A DNA stretch of 5,323 nt from CAZEZY01 sp964516635 (lineage in GTDB: Bacteria; Pseudomonadota; Gammaproteobacteria; Burkholderiales; Burkholderiaceae_C): positions 1-5,323 of the forward strand of contig CAZEZY010000151.1 in NCBI GenBank assembly GCA_964516635.1, written 5' to 3'. Positions 1 through 5,323 of this stretch are shown here, piece by piece. Under the pieces are notes generated by a model that was given only the letters and a program-made list of their open reading frames with translations, searched no databases and was not told where the DNA came from. A program made the position numbers and the translations under genes. Position 1 is the first letter of the stretch; the number at the start of each line of letters is the position of its first letter.

Positions 1-572
1 TCCACCTGATGGTGGCCGCCTGGGCCTGGGGCGCCTACCTGGGCGAGGAGGGCCTCAAGCGCGGCATCCGCGTCAAGACCAGCAGCTACACCCGCCACCA
101 CGTCAACATCACCATGACGCAGGCCAAAGCGGTGAGCAACTACACCAACAGCATTTTGGCCAACATGGAAGCCACCGACGAAGGCTACGACGAAGCCCTG
201 CTGCTCGACAGCTCCGGTTTTGTGAGCGAGGGCGCTGGCGAGAACATCTTCGTGATCAAAAACGGCGTGATCTACACCCCCGACCTGTCGGCAGGTGCAC
301 TCAACGGCATCACCCGCAACACGGTGTTTCACATTGCCAAAGACCTGGGCCTGGAGATCGTGCAAAAGCGCATCACCCGCGATGAGATCTATATCTGCGA
401 TGAAGCCTTCTTCACGGGCACGGCCGCCGAAGTCACCCCGATTCGCGAGCTCGACCGCATCGAAATCGGCGCCGGCAGCCGCGGCCCGATCACCGAAAAG
501 GTGCAGACGGCCTTCTTTGACATCGTCAACGGCCGCAACCCCCAATACGCCCACTGGCTGACGAAGGTGTGA
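1..572 (+). CDS. ilvE: Branched-chain amino-acid aminotransferase, C-terminal part (5' end outside window)
   Basis: PLP-dependent fold-type IV transaminase that interconverts leucine, isoleucine and valine with their 2-oxo acids, using glutamate/2-oxoglutarate; cytoplasmic. The reading frame is open from base 3, so the gene enters from the left, and about 189 C-terminal residues are present, roughly 60% of a usual ~310-residue IlvE. Counting from the Met at base 9, Lys40 in TQAKAVSNY (bases 126-128) is the Schiff-base lysine. The SEGAGENIF motif at 73-81 carries the glutamate that contacts the PLP pyridine nitrogen. GTAAEVTPI at 137-145 is the conserved phosphate/substrate loop. The C-terminal pattern (GPIT, then QTAFFDIVNG) matches IlvE rather than D-amino-acid transaminase or aminodeoxychorismate lyase. 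The Met at base 9 is internal, not a start. The stop overlaps a possible GTG of the next gene, suggesting co-transcription. Confidence 0.95.
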   Translation, partial: HLMVAAWAWGAYLGEEGLKRGIRVKTSSYTRHHVNITMTQAKAVSNYTNSILANMEATDEGYDEALLLDSSGFVSEGAGENIFVIKNGVIYTPDLSAGALNGITRNTVFHIAKDLGLEIVQKRITRDEIYICDEAFFTGTAAEVTPIRELDRIEIGAGSRGPITEKVQTAFFDIVNGRNPQYAHWLTKV

Positions 573-574
573 CC

Positions 575-784
575 ATGAGCACTGCCGCTGTTGTTGAACT
601 GGCTGCCAAAGACCTGAACGCCCACGGCGGGGTGTTCTGCCCCAGCCCGCTGGCCGACATGAAGTTGTGGAACAGCCACCCCAAGGTGTACCTCGACGTG
701 GCCAAAACCGGCGAAGCCCGCTGCCCCTACTGTGGCACGGTGTACCGGCTCAAGGCCGGCGAGGTCGTGGCCCACGGCCACTGA
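575..784 (+). CDS. Small zf-CHCC zinc-finger protein
   Basis: A 69-residue protein of the zf-CHCC family, related to the zinc-binding domain of the mitochondrial complex I subunit NDUFS6. The exact function of the bacterial members is not known to me. Visible ligands are Cys22 (VFCPSP), His35 (NSHPKVYL), and the pair Cys50/Cys53 (ARCPYCGTVY), which gives the C-H-C-C set expected to bind one Zn. The conserved HPKVYLD segment and the short basic tail (YRLKAG) also fit. I chose the ATG at 575 because a GAAGG Shine-Dalgarno at 563-567 lies 7 bases upstream. A GTG at 569 is in frame but would overlap the ilvE stop and sit on top of the ribosome site. The start is only 2 bases after the ilvE stop, so translation is probably coupled. 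From memory, this pairing with ilvE recurs in Burkholderiales. Confidence 0.9.
   Translation: MSTAAVVELAAKDLNAHGGVFCPSPLADMKLWNSHPKVYLDVAKTGEARCPYCGTVYRLKAGEVVAHGH
767..781. other. Short perfect hairpin at the convergent gene junction
   Basis: GTGGCC at 767-772 and GGCCAC at 776-781 form a perfect 6-bp stem with a 3-base loop, lying on the last codons of the zinc-finger gene and directly before its stop. Only 12 bases then separate this stop from the stop of the convergent thioesterase gene. Neither strand shows a T-run after the stem, so it does not meet the usual intrinsic-terminator pattern. It may slow polymerase or protect a 3' end, or simply reflect Val-Ala-His-Gly-His codons. Confidence 0.35.
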
Positions 785-796
785 CCGGATTCGGGC

Positions 797-1291
797 TCAG
801 GAAACGATGTAGGCACCTGCGCCGGTCGACAGCAGCTTGCCGTCGGCGCCGTAAAACCCCATGCGGGTGGACGCCACGCGCGAACCCAGCCGCAGCACCT
901 CGGCGCGCAACTCGAACCATTCGCCAATGCCTGGACGCAGATAGTCGATCCGCAGGTCGATGGTGCCCAGCTTGCTGAACCGGTGCAAGCGCTGCGCCGG
1001 CGGTTCGTCCATGTGCCGCGCCCCGATGGCGGCCATGGCCGCCAGGCCACCCATCGCGTCCAACCCGGCACTGATCACACCGCCGTGAACACGGTTGTAG
1101 GCGAAATGGCCGACCAGTTCGGGCCGCATGTCGATGCGGGCGGTGACCCGCTCGGGCGCAATTTCGGTGATCTTCAACCCCAGCACGGTGTTGAAGACGA
1201 TTTTTTCCTCAAAAATCTGCCGCACGCCCTCGATGAATTCGGGCTCGAACACCACGGGCTGCGGGGGTGGATGGACGATGGACTTGCTCAT
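797..1291 (-). CDS. YigI-like hotdog-fold acyl-CoA thioesterase (PaaI superfamily)
   Basis: A 164-residue hotdog-fold protein predicted to hydrolyse acyl-CoA to free fatty acid and CoA in the cytoplasm. The helix motif NRVHGGVISAGLDAMGGLAA (66-85) supplies the typical His69-Gly70-Gly71 and Asp78 of PaaI-type thioesterases. GTIDLRIDYLRPG (109-121) and the closing GAGAYIVS are the central and last beta strands. The pattern closely resembles E. coli YigI as I remember it (LHGGVIASALD, GTIDLRVDYLRPG, TATYMVG), a medium/long-chain acyl-CoA thioesterase. The first ~25 residues are Pro/Glu-rich and less conserved. The ATG at 1291 overlaps the upstream crotonase-fold gene stop as ATGA. An AAGG lies only 2 bases before the ATG, too close to be a good ribosome site, so translation probably depends on coupling. 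It is the last gene of the minus-strand fatty-acid cluster. Chain-length preference cannot be read from sequence. Confidence 0.88.
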   Translation of the reverse strand: MSKSIVHPPPQPVVFEPEFIEGVRQIFEEKIVFNTVLGLKITEIAPERVTARIDMRPELVGHFAYNRVHGGVISAGLDAMGGLAAMAAIGARHMDEPPAQRLHRFSKLGTIDLRIDYLRPGIGEWFELRAEVLRLGSRVASTRMGFYGADGKLLSTGAGAYIVS

Positions 1292-2052
1292 ACCTTGGAA
1301 AAATCCGGCTGACGCTTCTCCATGAAAGCCGAAAACGCTTCTTTGGCCGCCGGTTCGCGCAGCATGCGCCCGAACACGGCCCCCTCTTCCGACATGGCTT
1401 GCAGCACCTGGGCCTGCTGGCCTTTTTTCATGAGCCGCTTGGTTTCGGACAGCGAACTTGAAGGTTTGGCGGCAAGCTTGCGCGCCACATTGAGGGCATA
1501 GGCGTTGGCCTCGGCTGGCGGCAGCACCCGGTTGACCAGCCCCACCTCCAGTGCGGCCTCGGCGTAAAACGCCTCGCCCAGCAGCAGCGCTTCGGCCGCC
1601 CGGTGGTAGCCGAACATCTGCGGTGCCAACAGGCTGGACGCCCCTTCGGCGCACAGGCCCAGGTTCACAAAGGGCATGGAAAACGCGGCGTTGTCGCCGG
1701 CATAGACCAGGTCGCAATGGAACAGCAGGGTGGTGCCGATGCCGACCGCCGGGCCGCAAACCGCCGCCACCAGCGGCTTGGGAAAAGACGCGATGTTGCG
1801 CAGAAAGCGGAACACCGGCGCGTCTTCCCCGGCGGGGGGGTGGTTGAGGAAATCGCCCAGGTCGTTGCCAGCGCTGAACACACTTTCATCGCCCTGGATC
1901 ACGACCACGCGCACGGCGGCATCGGCCTGGGCTTGGGCCAGCGCATCGGCCAATGCCGCATACATGGCGGCGGTGATGGAGTTTTTTCGCGCCAGGCGGT
2001 TGAAGGTCAGGGTCATCACGCCGGCTTCGACGTGGGTGAGGATGTCGGACAT
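1288..2052 (-). CDS. Crotonase-fold protein, probable delta3-delta2-enoyl-CoA isomerase (often annotated enoyl-CoA hydratase)
   Basis: A 254-residue single-domain enoyl-CoA hydratase/isomerase family member, full length for the family. Oxyanion-hole segments are FSAGNDLGDF (59-68) and GPAVGIGTTLL (100-110). The two glutamates that add water in classical hydratases (rat Glu144 and Glu164) correspond here to Thr108 (GIGTT) and Phe128 (SMPFVN), so both are absent. Instead Glu136 in NLGLCAEGASS (130-140) is at the position of the catalytic acid of ECI2/Eci1-type isomerases (SPEG, ITEG) and of Asp in PaaG (IPD). I therefore infer a double-bond isomerase that shifts 3-enoyl-CoA to 2-trans-enoyl-CoA for unsaturated fatty-acid breakdown. 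The ATG at 2052 follows an AGGAG at 2062-2066 with a 9-base spacer. Open frame upstream of it runs across an intrinsic terminator and is not homologous. The gene lies 88 bases after fadA and overlaps the thioesterase by 4 bases. Fold is certain; the exact reaction is less so. Confidence 0.88.
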   Translation of the reverse strand: MSDILTHVEAGVMTLTFNRLARKNSITAAMYAALADALAQAQADAAVRVVVIQGDESVFSAGNDLGDFLNHPPAGEDAPVFRFLRNIASFPKPLVAAVCGPAVGIGTTLLFHCDLVYAGDNAAFSMPFVNLGLCAEGASSLLAPQMFGYHRAAEALLLGEAFYAEAALEVGLVNRVLPPAEANAYALNVARKLAAKPSSSLSETKRLMKKGQQAQVLQAMSEEGAVFGRMLREPAAKEAFSAFMEKRQPDFSKV

Positions 2053-2076
2053 CGTGGAAGTCTCCTGTTGCAGTCG

Positions 2077-2082
2077 ATTATC
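2077..2082 (-). promoter_or_regulatory. Possible -10 element upstream of the crotonase-fold gene
   Basis: GATAAT on the minus strand differs from the TATAAT consensus at one position and lies 24 bases before the ATG at 2052, just after the fadA terminator. At a 17-base spacing the -35 region would be CGGTCC, which is not like TTGACA, so a sigma-70 promoter is only suggested. It is listed because the terminator makes a separate transcription start plausible. Confidence 0.2.
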
Positions 2083-2085
2083 GTG

Positions 2086-2110
2086 AAAAAGCCCGGCGCG
2101 GACCGGGCTC
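2086..2110 (-). terminator. Intrinsic terminator after fadA
   Basis: On the minus strand AGCCCGG, a 6-base loop (TCCGCG) and CCGGGCT form a perfect, very G+C-rich 7-bp stem (2103-2109 with 2090-2096). A G-T pair at the base can extend it, and a run of five T (complement of 2086-2090) follows at once. This is the standard rho-independent shape, 31 bases past the fadA stop. It sits 33 bases before the start of the next gene of the same strand, so it may end most fadA transcripts and leave the last two genes to readthrough or their own promoter. Confidence 0.82.
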
Positions 2111-2140
2111 GCAAGTGCGCAAAGCCAGCCAACCGAACGG

Positions 2141-3376
2141 TCAGACGCGTTCGAAGATACCAGCCGCACCCTGCCCCATGCCCACGCACATGGTCACCAT
2201 GCCGTAACGTTGATTGTGGCGACGCAGCGCGTGCACCACTGTCGCGGAACGGATAGCGCCAGTGGCCCCGAGGGGGTGGCCCAGCGCGATGGCACCGCCG
2301 ATGGGGTTGACCTTGGCCGGGTCCAGGCCCAGCTGCTGCATGACCGCCAGCGATTGCGCGGCAAAGGCCTCGTTCAGTTCGATCCAGTCCAGGTCGTTCT
2401 GCGACAAGCCGCCCGCCTTGAGCGCGGCGGGAATCGCCTCGATGGGCCCGATGCCCATGATGTGCGGCGGCACCCCGCGCGAGGCGTAGCTGACGAAGCG
2501 CGCCAGCGGCGTGAGGCCAAAACGCTTGACGGCCGACTCGCTGGCCAGGATCAGGGCACCGGCCCCGTCGGATGTTTGCGAGCTGTTGCCAGCCGTCACG
2601 CTGCCCAGGCCGGTGGGTGACAGGTCGGCGCGGCGGGGGATGGCGAAGGCGGGCTTCAGTTTGCCAAGTCCCTCCAGCGAGGTGTCGGGGCGGGCGCCTT
2701 CGTCCCGGTTGACGGTACGGGTGGCGTAGCGCACCTCCCCGCTGGCCAGGTCCAGCTCGCGCTGGGTGACTTCCACCGGCGTGATTTCGTCGCTGAACTC
2801 GCCCGCTTGCTGGGCCCGGATGGCGCGCTGGTGCGATTGCAAGGCAAAGGTATCCTGCGCTTCGCGGGTGATCTTCCACTGCTGGGCCACTTTCTCGGCG
2901 GTCAGGCCCATGCCATAGGCGATGCCGTAGTCGTCGACATTGTCGGTGTTGGCGAAGATGGTGGGCGACAGGCTGGGCGCATTGCCCATCATGGGCACCA
3001 TGCTCATGCTTTCCACACCGGCAGCGATCATCACGTCGGACTCACCCACGCGAATGCGGTCAGCGGCCATCTGCACCGCGCTCAGGCCCGAGGCGCAGAA
3101 GCGGTTGACGGTGATGCCGCCCACGCTCTTGGGCAGACCGGCCAGCACGGCGCCCACGCGGGCCACGTTCAGGCCTTGCTGGGCTTCAGGGATGGCACAG
3201 CCACAGATCACGTCTTCGATGGTGGCCGGGTCCAGGTTGGGCACCTGAGCCAGGGCCGAGCGCAGCACATGCGCCAGCAGGTCGTCGGGCCGGGTGTGCT
3301 TGAAATAGCCTTTGTGCGACTTGCCGATGGGCGTGCGGGTGGCCGCGACGATGTAGGCGTCTTGAACTTGTTTCAT
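2141..3376 (-). CDS. fadA: 3-ketoacyl-CoA thiolase (acetyl-CoA C-acyltransferase), FadA type
   Basis: A degradative thiolase of 411 residues that cleaves 3-ketoacyl-CoA with CoA to acetyl-CoA and an acyl-CoA two carbons shorter, the last step of beta-oxidation. The N-terminal YIVAATRTPIGK (8-19) is typical. The acyl-accepting nucleophile is Cys94 in NRFCASGLSA. NEAFAAQ (335-341), His367 in GHPLGATGA and the acid/base Cys397 in MCVGMGQGAA complete the active site. Length is close to usual (about 390-400), with no break. The ATG at 3376 is preceded by GAAAGG (3383-3388) with a 6-base spacer. The frame stays open to 3526, but that stretch has no thiolase character and crosses a palindrome. It follows the dehydrogenase/hydratase gene after 166 bases and probably works with it as a multienzyme partner, as FadA does with FadB. 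Full-length, long-chain FadA/FadI type is favoured over the acetoacetyl-CoA AtoB/PhaA type, but chain length is inferred only. Confidence 0.94.
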   Translation of the reverse strand: MKQVQDAYIVAATRTPIGKSHKGYFKHTRPDDLLAHVLRSALAQVPNLDPATIEDVICGCAIPEAQQGLNVARVGAVLAGLPKSVGGITVNRFCASGLSAVQMAADRIRVGESDVMIAAGVESMSMVPMMGNAPSLSPTIFANTDNVDDYGIAYGMGLTAEKVAQQWKITREAQDTFALQSHQRAIRAQQAGEFSDEITPVEVTQRELDLASGEVRYATRTVNRDEGARPDTSLEGLGKLKPAFAIPRRADLSPTGLGSVTAGNSSQTSDGAGALILASESAVKRFGLTPLARFVSYASRGVPPHIMGIGPIEAIPAALKAGGLSQNDLDWIELNEAFAAQSLAVMQQLGLDPAKVNPIGGAIALGHPLGATGAIRSATVVHALRRHNQRYGMVTMCVGMGQGAAGIFERV

Positions 3377-3390
3377 GTTGAGCCTTTCAA

Positions 3391-3411
3391 AAATGACTCG
3401 AAAAATGAGTC
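3391..3411. promoter_or_regulatory. Small dyad and direct repeat just upstream of fadA
   Basis: GACTC (3395-3399) and GAGTC (3407-3411) form a 5-bp inverted repeat around a 7-base A-rich centre. The AAAAATGA units at 3390-3397 and 3401-3408 also repeat directly at an 11-base step, about one helical turn. The element lies 15-35 bases upstream of the fadA ATG and ends next to the ribosome site. On the minus strand the short stem is followed by T5, which recalls a weak attenuator. It could be an operator, an attenuator or chance; I know no regulator with this site. Confidence 0.3.
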
Positions 3412-3435
3412 TTCGTGGTTGAGCAAGCGTCGCGA

Positions 3436-3530
3436 GCGGTTGCCAGGCTAGGCGTACGGCGCACAGCCACCGGAACGTACTTCCTGTACGTGAGGATGGC
3501 GAGCACCGGACAACAACGCATGGCAACTGC
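3436..3530. repeat. Nested imperfect palindrome in the dehydrogenase-thiolase gap, possible dispersed intergenic repeat
   Basis: Three pairs of arms share one centre at base 3483. The outer pair is GCGGTTGCCA (3436-3445) with TGGCAACTGC (3521-3530), 9 of 10 complementary and the tenth a G-T pair. The middle pair is GCCA (3466-3469) with TGGC (3497-3500). The inner pair is ACGTAC (3475-3480) with GTACGT (3486-3491) around a TTCCT loop. CACCGGA is also present twice as a direct repeat (3468-3474 and 3504-3510). No T-run follows on either strand, so it is not a standard intrinsic terminator. The wording resembles dispersed intergenic elements I associate with Comamonadaceae, but that is memory only. 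It fills most of the noncoding gap. Confidence 0.55.
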
Positions 3531-3542
3531 GCAGTAGCTTGA

Positions 3543-5323
3543 TCAATTGCGAAGGGGTTTGCCGGTGGACAGCATGCCCAGGATGCGCGCTTGCGTCTTG
3601 GGGTGGACGATCAGGCTGCAGAACGCCTGGCGCTCCAGTTTCATCAGGTATTCTTCGCTGACGAGGGTGCCGGCTTCGACATCCCCACCGGTCAGCACGT
3701 TGGCGATCAGACCAGCGATGTGGAAATCGTGCTGGCTGATGTAGCCGCCATCGCGCATGTTGACCAGCGATCCCAGGATGGTGGCCTTGGCAGAGCGTCC
3801 ACCCACGGCGAAGAGGCGTTTGAGCGGTGGGCGGTAGCCGGCATTGAACATGGCCTTGGCTTCGGCGATGGCCACGTAGAGCAGTTCGTCCTTGTGAGGG
3901 ACGATGGTGTCGCTGTTCAGCAGGTAACCCATCTTGCGGCTCTCGAGGGCGCTGGTGCCGACGGTGGCCATGGCGGCGGCCTTGAAGCCTTCGGTCAGGA
4001 AGGGCAGCAGGTCGTTGCCGGTGGAGGCCCTGGCGTTTTCGGCGGCACGGCGGGCGATGTAGGTGAGGCCACCGGCACCGGGCACGAGGCCCACACCCAC
4101 CTCGACGAGGCCGATGTAGCTTTCCATGTGGGCCACGCGCCTGGCGCAATGCACCGCCAGTTCGCAACCACCGCCCAGGGCCATGCCGCGCACCGCCGCA
4201 ATGGTGGGCACCTGGGCGTAGCGCAGCTTCAGCATGACCCGTTGCAGCTCGGCTTCCACGTCTTCAATCGCTGACACACCGGCCGCGATGAAGGCGGGCA
4301 TCACGGCCTGGAGGTCGGCGCCCACGCTGAAGGGCTCGTCACCCGACCACACCACCAAGCCCTGGTATTGGGCTTCGGCAAGGTCAATGGCGTGGCTCAG
4401 GCCTTCGGTCACGCCCGGCCCGATCGCGTGCATCTTGCTCTTGATGCTGGCAATCAGCACCTCGTCATCGAGCGTCCACAGGCGGATGTCGGCATCTTCA
4501 TGGATCGTCTTGCCGGCCGTCTCGAACACCGGCGCGTTCTCGCCCAGCAATTGCTCGCGGAACAGCTGTCGTTGGTACACCGGCAGATCGCGCTTGGGCT
4601 GGAACTGACCACTGGTGGGGTTCCACGAGCCTTCTGGCTGGTGCACACCACCACGCTCGGCCACCGGGCCCTTGAACACCCAGTCGGGCAGGGGCGCGTC
4701 GCACAGCGTCTTGCCTGCGGCGATGTCTTCCTGGATCATCCGGGCGACTTCCAGCCAGCCGGCCTCCTGCCACAACTCGAAGGGGCCCTGCTTCATGCCA
4801 AAGCCCCAGCGCATGGCCTGGTCGACATCGCGCGCGGTGTCGGCAATGGTGGCCAGGTGCACCGCGGCGTAGTGAAAGCCGTTGCGCAGGATGGCCCAGA
4901 GGAACTGACCCTGCGGCCCTTCGGCGTTTCGCAGCAGCTTCAGCCGTTCACCCGCCGGCTTCTTGAGCATGCGGCCATACACCTCGTCGGCCTTCTGGGC
5001 GGCGGGCACGTAGTCCTTGCTCTCCAGCTCGAAACGCATGATGTCGCGCCCGACCTTCTTGAAGAAACCGGCCTTGGTCTTCTGGCCCAGGTTGCCCAGC
5101 TGCAGCAGCGCCTTGAGCACCTCGGGCGTCCCGAAACTGCCATAGAAGGGATCGGTTTCAGGGCTGAGGGTGTCCTGAAGCGTCTTGATGACGTGCGCCA
5201 GGGTGTCCAGGCCCACCACGTCGGCGGTGCGGAAGGTGCCGCTGCTGGCGCGACCCAGGCGCTTGCCGGTCAGGTCGTCCACCACGTCGTAGCTGAGGCC
5301 GAAGTTCTCGACCTCTTTCATGG
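3543..5323 (-). CDS. 3-hydroxyacyl-CoA dehydrogenase/enoyl-CoA hydratase bifunctional protein, C-terminal part (5' end outside window)
   Basis: Bifunctional beta-oxidation enzyme that hydrates 2-enoyl-CoA and oxidises L-3-hydroxyacyl-CoA with NAD+. The frame is open to the right edge, so the NAD-binding Rossmann domain is outside; about 592 residues remain of a family usually near 800. Counting from the Met at 5321, residues 1-95 are the dehydrogenase C-terminal domain (VVGLDTLAHVIKTL, KTKAGFFKK) and about 135-200 a second such repeat (MRWGFGMKQGPFELW). A linker to ~280 precedes a crotonase domain at ~282-480. Its oxyanion parts are FSVGADLQ (331-338) and GMALGGGCELA (379-389); both hydratase glutamates, Glu387 and Glu407 (GLVEVGVGLVPGAGG), are present. 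Domain order is dehydrogenase first, hydratase last, as in Bacillus FadN and opposite to E. coli FadB, so I give no symbol. The edge Met is internal. The stop overlaps the palindrome TTGATCAA; fadA follows on the same strand. Confidence 0.93.
   Translation of the reverse strand, partial: MKEVENFGLSYDVVDDLTGKRLGRASSGTFRTADVVGLDTLAHVIKTLQDTLSPETDPFYGSFGTPEVLKALLQLGNLGQKTKAGFFKKVGRDIMRFELESKDYVPAAQKADEVYGRMLKKPAGERLKLLRNAEGPQGQFLWAILRNGFHYAAVHLATIADTARDVDQAMRWGFGMKQGPFELWQEAGWLEVARMIQEDIAAGKTLCDAPLPDWVFKGPVAERGGVHQPEGSWNPTSGQFQPKRDLPVYQRQLFREQLLGENAPVFETAGKTIHEDADIRLWTLDDEVLIASIKSKMHAIGPGVTEGLSHAIDLAEAQYQGLVVWSGDEPFSVGADLQAVMPAFIAAGVSAIEDVEAELQRVMLKLRYAQVPTIAAVRGMALGGGCELAVHCARRVAHMESYIGLVEVGVGLVPGAGGLTYIARRAAENARASTGNDLLPFLTEGFKAAAMATVGTSALESRKMGYLLNSDTIVPHKDELLYVAIAEAKAMFNAGYRPPLKRLFAVGGRSAKATILGSLVNMRDGGYISQHDFHIAGLIANVLTGGDVEAGTLVSEEYLMKLERQAFCSLIVHPKTQARILGMLSTGKPLRN

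Noticed and set aside
569..574. GTG at 569 as start of the zinc-finger gene
   Set aside because: It would add only two residues, overlaps the ilvE stop, and lies between the GAAGG site and the better-placed ATG at 575.
1603..2256. Long plus-strand open frame (217 codons)
   Set aside because: It runs antisense to the crotonase gene, crosses the terminator and enters fadA; no recognisable motif.
2016..2879. Long minus-strand open frame (287 codons) overlapping fadA
   Set aside because: It is an alternate frame of the thiolase gene and has a low-complexity Arg/Pro/Gly-rich product; the fadA frame carries all thiolase motifs.
3377..3526. N-terminal extension of the thiolase by 50 residues
   Set aside because: The extra stretch has no thiolase character, spans the palindrome, and the ATG at 3376 has a good ribosome site and the canonical N-terminus.
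3539..3546. TTGATCAA palindrome over the stop of the bifunctional gene
   Set aside because: It is only 8 bases long and overlaps a stop codon; such short palindromes are common by chance.
3591..4274. Long open frame (227 codons) on the plus strand
   Set aside because: It is antisense to the crotonase domain of the bifunctional enzyme and its His/Gly/Ala-rich product has no family character; such frames arise readily opposite G+C-rich genes.
5319..5321. Met codon at the right edge as a gene start
   Set aside because: The product would begin in the middle of the dehydrogenase, without the NAD-binding domain; the gene simply continues past the window.

Overview
The window reads as a high-G+C proteobacterial chromosome segment, most likely a betaproteobacterium of the Burkholderiales and possibly Comamonadaceae. 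This placement is inferred from G+C-rich codon use, protein character and gene neighbourhood, not from a marker gene. It holds six protein-coding genes in two convergent groups. Both outer genes are cut by the window edges. No RNA genes, insertion sequences or CRISPR arrays were seen.

Left part (1-784, plus strand): the 3' portion of a branched-chain amino-acid aminotransferase gene (ilvE) is followed without a gap by a small zf-CHCC zinc-finger gene. The two were probably transcribed together from a promoter outside the window.

Right part (797-5323, minus strand, read right to left): a fatty-acid beta-oxidation cluster. First comes a bifunctional 3-hydroxyacyl-CoA dehydrogenase/enoyl-CoA hydratase whose N-terminus is beyond the right edge. 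A 166-base gap with an elaborate dyad symmetry follows, then a FadA-type thiolase. After it are a convincing intrinsic terminator, a small crotonase-fold protein whose residues look like an enoyl-CoA isomerase rather than a hydratase, and a YigI-like hotdog acyl-CoA thioesterase joined to it by an ATGA overlap. Together these proteins could hydrate, oxidise and thiolytically cleave acyl-CoA, reposition double bonds of unsaturated substrates, and release CoA from stalled or excess acyl-CoA.

No wholly new system is evident. The most informative points are the residue swap in the small crotonase, the terminator inside what looks like one operon, and the centred nested palindrome between the dehydrogenase and thiolase genes.
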